Program-made: the position numbers and the translations under genes
The notes under the pieces: generated by a model
Database searches by the model: none
Seen by the model: the letters and a program-made list of their open reading frames with translations, nothing else
What the model was told of the DNA's origin: nothing
Shown: positions 48,491-59,700 of the stretch, piece by piece
Layout: each line of letters opens with the position of its first letter
Numbering within the stretch: position 1 is the stretch's first letter
Source: Carnegiea gigantea
Lineage: Eukaryota; Streptophyta; Magnoliopsida; Caryophyllales; Cactaceae
Length of the DNA stretch: 64,000 nt
Assembly (NCBI GenBank): GCA_029747015.1
Contig: JAKOGI010000525.1
Coordinates: 374,501 to 438,500 of the forward strand
Direction of reading: 5' to 3'

Positions 48491-51069
48491 AAATAAAGGT
48501 GTAAAGGGATAGTAACAGCAAGGTACGTGGGTTGTGAGGTGAGGAAAAAAAAAGGAAGCACAAGTAGTTTACAAGTCAAGTCCTTGCTTGTAATTTGCAA
48601 GGGTACTTTATGGTTAAAAAAAAGGCAACGACAAAAAGAAAAAAGGAACAACAATAGAGGGAATTAAGAATTAGTGGGTTATGGGGTTGACAGTTACTCA
48701 CGTTGCCTTGCCACTTTCTTTCTTTAACCATTCGGCCTTTTCATTATAAAAGAAGAAGAAGAACGTCAGACAGAGAAGGTGGCCAGTGAGAAGAGAGACC
48801 CAAAACGTAGAGAGAGAAAAATAACAATACAGAGGGTCATAAACTAAAAAAGAACACAGAGCAAAAGAAGCAGAGCAAAAGTCACAAGACGGGAGAAATC
48901 AGGAGCAGCAAATCCTATCGTGTCCTATAAACTAAAAGCTTAAAGGTAAGGAAACAATGGTGTTATGCTGATCTCTATCTACTCAATCTCTATTTAGCCG
49001 CCACCCTCAAGAATCCATGCCATTCATGGCCAAAGGAAAAGTCACGATGCAAGTATCAAAGACAGAAATCGGCCGCAGTATTCATAATTCAAGTCCTGCT
49101 CAATTTCGAAATCCTAATTCCAAACACGGGTCCAGTTGTACCCATAAACCAAACAAGGATCCTACCGGATCCTTGGTCCTGCTGGACCATAAAATCCACG
49201 GTTCCTGCCGGAACCACAAAATCTATGGATCCCGCCGGATCTCAGGTCTTGCTGGACCCGTAAACACTCTAACCTTGCTGGATCTAAATTTCTGTTGGAT
49301 TCTATAAACTCAATTAGTACGTTTTTGCGGGAACTCATGTACTTTTAGTTTGCCCAGAACCCATAAATTTTGTGGTTTGAGGGCATTAAATTCTCAAAGC
49401 AGAGGAGTCCGTATTCAATAAAATTGAAGTGCCAGTTGGTAAAATCGGCTGATGAAGTGGGGAATCACTAACTTAAGTTGTTAGATCTTGAATTTTGGTG
49501 GTTATTAACTTCTTTCTTCAAGAACAATTGAGATGGATGATTATAAGCAAAGAGGATCCCAGCATGGCTGACGGAACGTTGGCCGAAATAGACTAAATTC
49601 CTCCATTAAAAATTAAAAAAAGAGTAACAGAGGGGGAGGGGAGATCAATGATGGAAGTTTGACATATATTGATACAAAATAAGATGAAAGAAAAGAAGAC
49701 CTTTTTTTTTTTTTTACCTAAAGAAGAATCGTTCAACTGTGAATTTAAAAAAAAGGGCTTCAAGGGTTAAACAAAAATTGATCACAGGGTTGAAGAGCCT
49801 TTTATGAGCATGGATGAATTTGAATCAGCGTGAGACTCTTTTCAGTTAGGGTCCACAGATCGATTCAATTTTTTTTTTTTTTTTAAAAAAAGTGAATCAG
49901 TTTGTTAACAAAGATAAGATTACAATGGGCTTTGTGATATTATTGTATACCTAGGTTAATTAATATCAAATTTTTTTTTAAAAAAAAAAGAGTTTCGAGC
50001 CCCTGTAGAACAGTGGCTGTCCACATAATTAAAATCGATGGTGGGCTCAAATTGTTGATAGAGCTTTGAAATTGGAGATGTTTGCTCTGATGGTCATGGT
50101 GTTGTGAGTATAACATATATTTCCCCAATGAAGCATAGCAGGGCCAAATTAATATACTGCCAATTGTGGCTACGTGAGACTCAAAACAAAAGGGGGATCC
50201 TAGGAATTGGAAAAGCAAGCGTGACAAAAAATTATGTGTTAAATGCATGGGAAAAATTCATTTTATGCCTAAGCATCGATTAGAACTACGGTGAGTTGAT
50301 TCCACTAAAGATACGTAGGAAGCTCGATATAAAATTTTTCGAGTTCAGTCTAAATCGAAATCTTCAAATGGGCTCAACCCAATATCTCCTTCTTTCACAA
50401 AGGACCAAAATTGCAATCCTGTAACTCTTTGTTACACGTACGTAACCAAAGCAAATAAAAAAAAAAAAAACCAAGCTTCGCAAAATGTCGAAACTTTTTT
50501 TTTAAAATCATAGTATGGCAGAATGGACCAAAGTCGAGCCAAATATACAACCAAGCCTACTAAATTCTCCCCTTTCCAAGACGTAAGCCTAAATAAAATT
50601 CGGGCCAAGAACTACGTCAATTTGATTCCACTAAGGGCACATAGGAAACCCATAAATAAATTTCGGGTGCAATCGCAAGTTAAACAAAATTAATGGACCG
50701 ACCTCATTAAAGGTTAAGTCGAAAAATAAAAAAATTATGAAGTAGCCAAAAATATAACTTAGCCCTTTTTTTTAAAATCCAAATACCAAAATTAAATCAA
50801 AAATTATCCTAACAGAAATAACTTAACCAAAATAAAAAGATAAATTAAATCAAATAAAATTAAAGAACTAGGACTAGTTTGATCCTCTATAAAACAGGTA
50901 CGTAGACAGCTCATGACAAAAAAATGAGTGCAACTTAAATTCCAAATCAGATAAAATATCCGATCTCTAACCTGCACATGAAGAACGTATATGTATAGTA
51001 CCCTTCCTAGAAGGTGCCTATACAGTCATTCTCTGATGCAACTAAGTTTTGGATACGGGTGGCCTGACA
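48289..51069 (+). repeat. 3' LTR of the Tat/Ogre-type element, truncated
   Basis: Starts TGTTAAATGTG and aligns with 33542-36278, ending at GGCCTGACA. About 250 bp corresponding to 36279-36530 are absent. The (AT)n tract is about twice as long (48430-48484) as in the 5' LTR. A TATA-like TATAAAAG is at 48745-48752. Confidence 0.85.
48430..48484. repeat. (AT)n microsatellite within the 3' LTR
   Basis: About 27 AT units, against about 13 at the homologous place in the 5' LTR (33683-33709). Read on the minus strand it gives a spurious Tyr-Ile repeat. Confidence 0.95.
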
Positions 51070-51429
51070 TTTAACCTTGATTACGCATGATTAATCCTTA
51101 TCTAAATAGTTAAAAAATAATTATGGGTAACCTTTTTTTGTTAACTTTAGGGTTATGAAAGGATTTCCAATTGAATCAAGTGTTAATAAGCATAAAGGTG
51201 GTGATTCCAGAAGTTGCCGGCGAATATATAGTTTAGCCCTTATGAATCCACCCACATACAACTCTCAAAAGGATGGCTCAAATTCTATGCAATTCTCTCA
51301 TACGAAACTAGAGCTTTCATGCTTTTGTATGATTATTTTTGCATCCAATTTGGATGAGAAACATGGGAAATATGGTTCATTGAAATTGACCTTGTTGTAG
51401 TGTGAACATGCTAATGAACTATATGTATT
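51070..51429. other. Unassigned sequence right of the truncated LTR
   Basis: No match to the missing 3' LTR tail and no recognised coding sequence, despite an open frame at 51155-51400. Confidence 0.3.
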
Positions 51430-51990
51430 GATTGCATTAAAAATCTTTACTCCTATGCAATGAGTGCATGACCACCAGATGACAAACCTTCATTTCCTAT
51501 GCCATGGTGGGAATTCAATAAAACAAGTTTCTAAGTTTATAGAAAAAGGTTTGGGAGCCTAGTTCTCTGCTTTTATCATTTTCTTACTAGTTTACTTGGT
51601 ATATAATTTTCTAGTAAGTTGTATTTTTCATTTCCTTAAGTTTTCTAGTTTTCGAAATTAACGACCATCTCTATAAAAGCTTTACTCTTAGTTGTTATGA
51701 GTTAATGAATGAATGAAGTAGAGCTTGGTTCCTTTTTATCTCATGAGTTCTTTACTTGCTTGTCTTTACTTTTAGCCAAGTAAAGTGGTGTTAAAGTGAG
51801 TCTTAATCAACTCTTTGGTTATGAGTAGTATCGTTAGAGATAGTTAAGGGTCATGGGCTTGATTTAAGTGGTGTGTTTTATCCTAAATTATGCCACTTTA
51901 TCTGGTTACTATTGAACCTTAAGCTTTGATTGTCTTCGTTCCAAAGTGCAGTTGAAGGCCTTTTTAACTTGATTTTTTTGAGTCAATCTT
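51430..51990 (+). mobile_element. LTR/leader-like remnant of an old gypsy element
   Basis: Lies just upstream of gag-like sequence on the same strand. It holds a promoter-like CTATAAAAGC (51671-51680) followed by pyrimidine-rich and GAATGAATGAAG sequence, as in the R/U5 part of LTRs. No partner LTR, PBS or boundary found. Confidence 0.35.
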
Positions 51991-52012
51991 ATCCCTTTCT
52001 TGGCACATCAAC

Positions 52013-52745
52013 TTGGAAAAGTTTAAAAAGTTGAAAGTAGTGACATTGGTTAAAAATTCTTCACTACCAATTGCATACTTATTGGATAACTTTATTAGTG
52101 GTCTCAAGACTCAGATTATTAAACCCTTCACTAAAACATTTAGACAACCAGAAAGGAATATATTGCAAGGTATTCATGTTTTTCTTGAAGGGGATTTTAC
52201 CTTTACTAGGGCCTATGACCATTCATGCATCATCACCGCCAAAGCCATGGCTCCAACTTCAACTAAAAAAGCAGTTAACTAAAGCGTTGTGTTTCTTACA
52301 TGATCAACCCTATAAGATGGGGAATGTAATATTAAGGGGAAAAACAATTTTTCTTGATTAGAATACCTAGTACTAAAGAGGAAGAAGAGGTAGAATTTGA
52401 GAATTGAGTGGTTATGGTTATGATTTCTCACGGGAAGAACCACATATCTATATTAATGCACTATGTGGTTATCAATGTTATTAGGCAATGATGGTTGCAA
52501 GCTTCAACAGTAACACTCCCTTGCATATCATTATAGACTTAGGTAATGTGCATAATTTCTTAGACATACAGATGACTAAGAAGCTACAGTGTAGGATTGA
52601 ACCTATTCAATCCTAAGCTACTATTGTTGATGGAAATTAGCTATGGTGTCACCAACTTATGAGGGCTTCAAGTGGAGAATGCATAATGCTGCAGTTATAA
52701 TAGATATGCTACTAACCCTTTTGGGTAGCTATAATGTGATGCTAG
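52013..52745 (+). pseudogene. Old gypsy gag-protease remnant
   Basis: Gag carboxyl region: NSSLPIAYLLDNFISGLKTQI and TFRQPERNILQ (about 52050-52160). It is followed by a zinc-knuckle remnant, LCFLHDQPYKMGN (about 52290-52325). Further on, IIIDLGNVHNFLDIQM (about 52517-52565) is a protease active-site region in which D(S/T)GS appears as DLGN. Next come VMLGV and similar pieces. The start of gag is missing. Stops and frameshifts occur throughout. Pattern and order fit the chromoviral-type plant gypsy polyprotein; lineage not resolved. Confidence 0.65.
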
Positions 52746-53149
52746 GTGTATAAAGGCTTTGCTAGTTAGGTATAATATACTGGAACTAAGAGACTTTAGA
52801 TAGAGTTAATTTATAGGGTTTAAGCCAAAATTTTAGGGGGCCTAAATGGAAGAGAGGTGCAAGTGGTGGGTAATTCTAAGTTATAGAAAGTGTTAATGCG
52901 ATCTTCTCTGGTTTATATGTTATAGGTGGCAGCAATTGGTCACGATCGATTCAGTTTCTACAGTTTGCAAAAAGAAGAAACATTTAAGTAGACTTGCCCT
53001 GTCATATTGCAACTGTTAAGCTAATATCAAGATAGCTTTGAGGAACCGTAGACTTCATTAGCTATTTGAAATATTTTAGCCATATAATCCCTTTAGCAGT
53101 AAATATAAGTTTATTTAACGTTAGACACTACACTTATCCTCTAAAACAA

Positions 53150-53648
53150 AATGACATATTGAATCCTTGGTGTAGGAAATATTAGACAAGGGTTTCATCC
53201 AACACAACTCATGCCCATTTGCTAACTCGGTGGTGTTGGTAGGAGCAAAAGATGCCTTGTAGATGCTATATGTGCATTATAGATGGCTAGACAAATAAAC
53301 CATTAGGGATAAGTTTCTCATCCCTATTATTAATGAATTCGTAGATGAGCTTGTGGCGCTTAAGTCTTTTCAAAATCATACATAAGATCTATATATCGCC
53401 ATATCAGGAAGATTAAGGATGTTTATGAAATTAGATTTGAGACATCACCGACATTTTGAACTCCTAGCTATATATTTCGGCATAATAAATGCACCAACCA
53501 CATTCCAAAGTCTCGCGAACAACATCTTCAAAGATCTGATGAGAAGATGTGTTTAGTCTCTTTAAGATATCCTAATCTATGTAAAGTTCTTAGAAGATCA
53601 CATTATAACCACAAATTTTGAGTCTAAGATAAACAAGATCAGAAATAT
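53150..53648 (+). pseudogene. Old gypsy reverse transcriptase remnant, cut by a later insertion
   Basis: Contains LDKGFIQHNSCPFANSVVLV (about 53180-53240), DKQTIRDKFLIPIINEFVDEL (about 53292-53355), KLDLRHHRHF, NAPTTFQSLANNIF (about 53490-53530) and DILIYVKFLEDH (about 53567-53602). The frame is degenerate and the catalytic DD region is damaged. It stops at the left end of the minus-strand element at 53649. Matching integrase sequence reappears at 60600. Confidence 0.75.
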
Positions 53649-54233
53649 TGAACAATTTTAGAAAATTATAGGTACAATCACTGTATTCGTTACGAATAAA
53701 CAAACAAAAAATATTTTGATTACATCTCTATAGTCTACTTGATAAGGGGCCATCATGGATTTACTATCGATCAAGTTGACAAGATCTGATCTTTGGTTAA
53801 CAATGTGAAGAAGGGCTGGAGTAGCTTGAATATTGATCGAATAGATGGTTTATTCTATAGAGTTGACAGCGCACACAATTTTGATGTACTTGTTGTCTAC
53901 TTCTAGAGAAAATCTTATGAGAGTGACTTCTCCATATTTATATGGAGAAGCCCCCCTAACAAGGCTTACAACTAGTTTGTCTTCCTAGGTCGATGACTAG
54001 GCCTTCAATTTGAGTTAATAACTTGGCAGTCTACTAGTTCCAACTTGGTAGTCTATTAGGCTGAAGACATGACTGTCTATTAGGCTAATGACTTGGCAAT
54101 CATTTGGGCCTTGACTAGTAGTCATTTTTCCCAACTCTTTTAAACAAATTAAATTAATTAACTAATTTAACCCAAATTAATCAACGTAATTTTTTATGAC
54201 AGCGAATATTATTTTAGTATTTTAGTGCCTACA
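53649..54233 (-). repeat. 3' LTR of the gag-only element
   Basis: Minus strand begins TGTAGGCACTAAAATAC after a GGGGGCTACT polypurine-like tract, a junction typical of Tat-like elements. The left 150-180 bp matches 60413-60595. It includes repeated words such as ACTTGG(C/T)AGTCTA (54025-54110). Confidence 0.65.
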
Positions 54234-55234
54234 AGTAGCCCCCTCGAGACTAGGTCATGTGCACGGCTTGGGTGTTTAAGCGTGGCCGATGTCTTGACGT
54301 TTTGTCTTGACTTATTTGGACTTAGAGGGTTGTTAACGTGGCTTGTCACTTTCTCAACTGAATTTCTCATGTTGTCACCTAGCACATGACAAGTAGGTTG
54401 TGTTGATGCCTAGATTTATGTCAATGCTTGAATTTCAAGACCCAAAAATCATCATTGTCTCTCACTTCATTTTTTTAGAAGACTTAACATGTTAGGTTGA
54501 TGACTTACTAAACACTTGACTGGGTATTTGGTTGGCATCTAGGTTAGCGAAATTTGATATCATGTAACAAAAATGGCACCAACAACTTTCTTTCAGTAGG
54601 GTTAAAACCTTGACCATGTAGGGCTTACCTTCACTACACCCTATATAATTGATTTCATTATTGTTCCACCGAATTAACTTACAACCATCCTATGACAATG
54701 CCTATTCTTCATGCTTGATTCTTGCAAGTGCACTGCCTCCCCGCTTTAGTTATAAATTTTGTGCGTCATTAACTCTTGCTACTAAAGTTGATTAATCTAC
54801 TTGATCTACCCTTTTTCTAACCCTAGTGGCTTATTATTTTAATGACTTAGAAATCTAAGTCTACCAGCATGCAATTGCTTGAATTGTGAATTGGAACCTA
54901 GGATAGAATGACAATGGGCAACTAGGATGGAATCACATATATGAATCAAAAGACAAGCCCTATCAATTGTTGACCACTCTGGATGCTTTGCACTAATCTC
55001 TCTTTCCGTTTTCTTTTTCTTTTTTTGTCATGTTACATTATTAGCAAGTGAAACGTGGAGTGATACTATAAGTATTTGCCATTATAGATGAATCTAAGAG
55101 CTCTTAGTAGTATGATTTTGATGTTTATTTGGTCAACATGAATTTAGTATTTGGCATAAATTTTAGGGCTTCTTTCATGAAAGTTGACCACATATATTCC
55201 CTACATTTATGATGGAGGCACTCGATCAACTTAT
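54234..55234 (-). other. Untranslated part of the gag-only element
   Basis: Begins with the polypurine-like tract (minus strand, 54250-54236). No coding frame recognised. Confidence 0.4.
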
Positions 55235-56030
55235 AGATGTTTTCTAAAGTACATTGTGTGTAAGGATGGATGGCTTCAGGATGTAGACTTTGAAGAGAAA
55301 GTCATAGTAGTCAATAGTGAGGCATGCTACCTGTTGACCCAATGCATGCGGAGATGATCGAATTTGGTTTTTAGACCTTGAAGAGGCAGCCCCAGCATAC
55401 GCCAATGGTATATAGCACTTGAAGATCCATTGTATGCAGGGGTGATCAGAATTAGTTTTTAGACACTGACAAGAGAACCCTCGTAATCAATAGTAGGACA
55501 TGCCATTTAAAGATCCACTACCCCTGAGGGTAGTCTTTAGAACTTAAGGAAAGACCTTTGTAGAAGCCAGTGGGATTCTATGCTTGAAGATCCATTGCCT
55601 GCGGGAATGATCAAACTCAACTTTTGTACCTTAAAGAGAGAACCTTCGCATCTGACAATAGGATACACCACTTGAAAAGCCATTGCATGCATAGGTGATC
55701 AGACCCAACCTTTACACCTTAAGGATTGAGCCTTTGCATATTTAAGTAGGATGAAACACTTGAAGACCTATTATGAGTGGGGATGGTAGGACTTAGTCTT
55801 TATACCTTGTAAAGAGAGCCCTCACATATGCCAATGGAATGTAGCACTTGACAATCCACTGCACATGGAGGTGACTAGGCTCATCCTTGAGGTCTTCAGG
55901 AGGGAGCTCTTGGATGTGCTAGCGAGATGTAGTACTTTAAGATATATTGCATGCCATGGTGGTCGAGCTTTATACTCTTAAGAAGAGAGCCCTTGCATTT
56001 GATAGTGGGAGTCTCTTCAACCTATTGCCA
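55235..56030. repeat. Tandem array, about nine copies of an 87-bp unit
   Basis: The word CATTG(C/T)ATGC, preceded by CACTTGAAGATC, recurs at 55252, 55340, 55429, 55516, 55593, 55681, 55768, 55857 and 55945. Spacings are 77-89, mostly 87-89. Each unit also has a GA(G/C)AGAGCCCT-type segment. Copies have diverged strongly. The array lies between the coding region and the 3' LTR. Tandem repeats in this place are known from Tat/Ogre elements and can seed satellite DNA. Confidence 0.85.
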
Positions 56031-56475
56031 AATTCAACAAGCAGCATGCATGTCATAACACTTGTTTTCTCGGATAAGTTAGTAAGTGCTTTTTTTCCCC
56101 CCTTTTTCTTTTTCTTATTACATACCCTCATTTTTTATTTATAAGAATAAATGTTATATGCTTGTCTAAGGAATGTGAATTCTTGGGTCTTGCATGACTT
56201 AAAAGTCACCAACTTGAAGACATTAGATTGAGGAGCTTATGTGGCTCGAATATCTATCAAAGGTGACTTTGAAGTCGATGACTTGGTCACTTAGGAATAG
56301 GTTGTCATATTATTCCTTTCATAAAAGCTTAGTCAATCAGTGAAGCGTAGAGTAGTTTTGGAACCAGAAGTTCAAGAACAAGCAGCGGGTAGTCTGATCT
56401 GAGAAGATAGTTATTTGAATGCCCTATTAGAGATCCTTGTTTGAGGTACGTAACCATATAATCTAACTGCCTTCA
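56031..56475. other. Sequence between tandem array and TRIM
   Basis: Possibly one decayed array unit at its start. Nothing coding recognised. Confidence 0.3.
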
Positions 56476-56480
56476 AGCAC

Positions 56481-57086
56481 TGTTGGGAATATCACACATG
56501 AGTAAAGAAGTTCTACATCGGGAGTTTAAAAAGAAGCGTCATCGTATATAAGTCAAGTGAGCTACTCCTCCTATTGCCATTGGTTTTAGGATGGAACCTC
56601 ACTTAGGCTTGTTGCCATAGACCTTGGTTAAAGTGGACTCCTTCCTTGGATCTCCCCAACAAGTGGTATCAGAGTCGATGGTGCGTTCAGCTAGGCGATA
56701 AAGGTGTGGCATGGTGGACCCTATGGACGAGCTTGGTGAAGTGACACACAAGTGTTGATCGAGCCGGAACACGTGTGCAGCAGCATGGCTCAATGGCATG
56801 GATAAGCTTTTGATGATGGCTTGACACCTTGGCAAAGGCTTCCGCTCAAGGGGGAGCTTGTGCGTTGATGTGGTGTGGAAGAGACTCATGTGTGAGGTGG
56901 AGATTGTTAGGAATATCACACATGAGTAAAAAAGTCCCACATCGGGAGTTTAAAAAGAAGGGTCATGGTATTTAAGTCAAGTGGGCTACTTCTCTTATTA
57001 TCGATTGGTTTTAGAATAGAATCTCACTTGGGCTTATTGCCATGGACCTTAGCTGAAGTGGGCTCCTTCCTTGGATCTCCCCAAAA
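56481..57086 (+). mobile_element. TRIM (terminal-repeat retrotransposon in miniature)
   Basis: Two near-identical 181-182-bp LTRs (56481-56661 and 56905-57086) start TGTTRGGAATATCACACATG and share TCCTTGGATCTCCCC ends. Three bases after the first is TGGTATCAGAGTCGATGG (56664), a tRNA-Met primer site. A purine-rich GAGGTGGAGAT precedes the second. The 243-bp interior has no coding capacity. Flanks are AGCAC (56476-56480) and AGTAT (57087-57091), consistent with a 5-bp duplication after two C to T changes. Moved in trans by another element's proteins. Confidence 0.88.
56664..56674 (+). other. TRIM primer binding site
   Basis: TGGTATCAGAG, complementary to the 3' end of initiator tRNA-Met. Confidence 0.85.
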
Positions 57087-57091
57087 AGTAT

Positions 57092-57544
57092 TGTTGGGTT
57101 TCGTGGCCTAAAATCAAAGAGACGGCTAGGGTTTGCATCTTAGCGTACCGTCTTCTTGGCAGCTAGGGTTTTCCTCTAGAAGTTAAACCCTAAATTTCTA
57201 GACTCTATATAAAGAGACCTTACCTAGGATCTAAAATCATCTTGAGTTCCATAACCAAAACACAAAACACATTGAGAGGTAGAGAGAGTTTTGAGAGAGC
57301 TTACAAGAGAGATTGTAATTCTGCTATTGAATTGAATCACTTGTTGTGGTTACGATCACTTTGTACTCTCCCTATTTATATAGTAGATTGATTGTGCTCA
57401 TCGCCATCCGTGGTTTTTCCCGCATTGGGTTTCCACGTAAATCTTGTGTTTTATTGCTTTGTTCTTGTTATTGTTCTTTAAATTTCTGAATATCTGTTTC
57501 ATTCTATCGCTTTCGCAACTAAAGTCGCTCAATTCTACCTAACA
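57092..57544 (+). mobile_element. Solo LTR, copia-like
   Basis: Starts TGTTGGGTTTCG and ends CTACCTAACA (453 bp). It contains CTATATAAAG (57205-57214), a polyadenylation-type T-rich end, and a CCGTGGTTTTTCCCGCATTGG segment with CCACGTAAATC, as seen in many plant copia LTRs. Right flank AGCAC (57545-57549); left flank AGTAT (57087-57091). It abuts the TRIM directly. The superfamily is inferred from LTR character only. Confidence 0.7.
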
Positions 57545-57549
57545 AGCAC

Positions 57550-58620
57550 TTTTGCAATTGAAATCACTGAATCAAGTAAAAAAATATTCAAATTAGTTAT
57601 TTCATCATACTTCTAAATCTTGTTGAAGGAATAGAAGTCTCACCAGCATTTAGTGCAACACCAGCATTTTGGTGTATTCTTCATTCTTTGATCAATGTGA
57701 CCTATCAGTCGATTATTTTCTAGCTTAAGAATTATTTAGTATGTAAGTCAACATACTTGGACAAATTCAGAGACTTTGGGAGTGGTTGGAGGTTTGTGAG
57801 TTTGGCAAATTGGTAGTTTTTAAGTGTCATTTTAACGTCTCTAAGTGTAATTATTTAGAAGTCTTTAACAACTTGAGAGCCATCATTGTTAATGACCTGG
57901 GAGTCTACTTAGTGACTTGAGAGTCTTTGGATGTGGCTTGAGATTCTATGATGATTTGATGACCTATTAGTCTTTAGGGATGAGTTGAGAGAGCCCCTAA
58001 TGCTATCAACTTAAGAGTCTTTAGAGATGACTAGGCATCCTGTAGTGTTAATAACATGGGGCTCTTTTGGTGACTTAGAAGTTTGCTGCTTTGATAATTG
58101 GAGAATTCTCCAATGTTATTCATGTGAGAATCTTTAGGAGTGACTTGAGATTTTACAACATTAGCAGCTTGAAAGTATGCTACTTGGTTGACTATGATTA
58201 CTGGGAATTGTTGACATAACTTTGAAGTTTGTATGTTTGTTGACCTGATAGCCTATCAATGACTACAAGATCCCTAATTTTAGTTAATTGGAAGTTTATG
58301 GGTTTGATGACTTAAGAGTCCTATGGATAACTTTATAATTTTTCTTGACTTAAGAGTTTATAAATTTCATAATTTAGAAGTTATAGAGGTGAGTTGACAA
58401 TTAAAACTTTTGATGACTTGGGAATCCTTGGGTGACTTAGAGTTTTTAAGGGGTCACTTAAATGTCTCTATAGCTTGCCAATATGCAATTACATGGACTT
58501 GGAAGTCTTGAATATTCAACATGATAGTCCCTAGATGATTTGGAAGTCCACAGTATTATAAGTTTACATTTTGGGAAGAGTTTCAGTGGTTAGTCTCTTT
58601 TTCCTTTTTTTTCCCCCTTT
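57550..58620. repeat. Irregular short repeats of GACTTGAGAGTCT-type words
   Basis: Between about 57770 and 58580, words such as GACTTGAGAGTCTTT, AACTTGAGAGCC, GACTTAAGAGTCC and GACTTGGAAGTC recur every 20-60 bases without a fixed period. Similar words occur in the element's 3' LTR (54025-54110). It looks like a heavily decayed tandem array, or repeats generated by template slippage during reverse transcription. Confidence 0.5.
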
Positions 58621-58699
58621 TCATTTGCAATGGGTCCTTAAATTCACCTTGCTCCCTATGTTGCTAATTTTTTTATAGTCTTCCTCGCGTGTTGACATC

Positions 58700-59700
58700 T
58701 AGCTAGATTCATTAGTACCTTAATCTAATGAGAATTTTCTTCCTCTAGTTGCATGACTTGCTCCTTGAATGCATTACACTTCTCAAGTGGGTGGCTGAAA
58801 ATCTTATTATAGCTGCAATATTTTCCATCATTAGCTATTCTAATTTCATCTGGATACATTTGCTCTATAAGTCCTAAGAGTCCCTTTTCTAGTAGTCTGT
58901 CAAACATTTTTAACGCATTAGAGTTAGAAAGGGATATTCTTCTTCTTTAAACTCTTTAATGCATGACTTCTTTCTGACATATCCCTAAAGAACATTTTTT
59001 GCTGATTGATGCTGGATCTTTTACCATGGTAGGGTATTGTACATTCTATGTCACAAGCTGATGTTGCCAAGTCTTTAATAGCCTTTGGCTTATTTACTTG
59101 CAAAGTGTAGAGTAAGTCTTAGCCTAAACCTCAAGCTCATATCTCAACAGTAGAAGCTACAGATATGTGGTCTTTACATGTTAGTGAAAGGGCACACCAA
59201 TGGTTGGTGCAGTCAATGATCAGTTCATCCTTCCACTACCTAGTGTTAGTCAACATGCTTATGCTAACAACACGACATGTGCTGTAGAAGTGGTTCTAAG
59301 AACTCTTTTTTTGTTTGTTGCCAATTGTTAATAGACTCAGAGGTAAGCTCTATATAACGCTTGAATACAACACCTTTTAAGGAGTGCAAGAAGCGCTTAA
59401 CGAAGAATTGTCTCCAAAGCCAGCATTATTGCACGTATCAATGAAGTGTGCAACATGTTCCTTTAGGTTGCCTCTTCCAACAAATTGATGAAACTTGGTA
59501 GGTTGATAAGATATGTGGTATACAAAGAGTGACAATCCTCTAAGTGTGTGCACATGTAGCTCCTCCTAGCTGAGGCTTAACTACATTTGCAATCCATTCT
59601 TGGATTTGTTCAATAATTGTTGAACTTGAAGATGAGTTATTACATAGTTTGTTGCCCTTTTTCGACGCATCATCATCTTTAGAAGCTTTAATTTGGCTGG
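58700..59700 (-). pseudogene. Gag pseudogene of the gag-only element
   Basis: Minus strand from right to left: YHISYQPTKFHQFVGRGN and EHVAHFIDTCNNAG (about 59515-59415), then in a shifted frame VKRFLHSLKGVVFKRYIEL (about 59402-59346). Next are TNTRXWKDELIIDCTNHWCALSL-type sequence (about 59255-59180) and IKDLATSACDIE. A zinc-finger-like region, KYCSYNKIFSHPLEKCNAFK (58830-58770), closes it. The order is that of the Tat-type gag core plus degenerate finger. At least two frameshifts and several stops break it. The N-terminal part probably extends to about 60130. Confidence 0.72.

Larger units (their letters stand above)
33542..51069 (+). mobile_element. Large Tat/Ogre-type Ty3/gypsy retrotransposon, truncated at its 3' end
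   Basis: A 17.5-kb element. Its 5' LTR spans 33542-36530 and is followed by a primer site. Decayed gag (36653-39548) and pro-pol (39980-44860) come next, then an antisense extra ORF (48157-45245), a polypurine tract and a 3' LTR from 48289. Homology between the LTRs stops at 36278/51069, about 250 bp before the 5' LTR ends. The 3' LTR has therefore lost its tail, and no target duplication can be paired with the left flank ACTAT. Size, long LTRs, an additional RNase H after the first one and an extra ORF are known traits of the Tat/Ogre lineage. The reading frames carry a dozen or more stops and several frameshifts, so the copy is defective. Confidence 0.88.

Noticed and set aside
48427..48654. 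Minus-strand frame ending in Tyr-Ile repeats
   Set aside because: Translation of the (AT)n tract inside the 3' LTR.
52071..52361. Alternative-frame 96-codon ORF overlapping the gag remnant
   Set aside because: Only its end (ALCFLHDQPYKMGN) matches the zinc-knuckle region after a frameshift; its first two thirds are a shadow of the gag frame starting at 52013.
56599..56940. 113-codon minus-strand frame
   Set aside because: Covers the TRIM interior and LTR edges; TRIMs are non-coding and the frame shows no family similarity.
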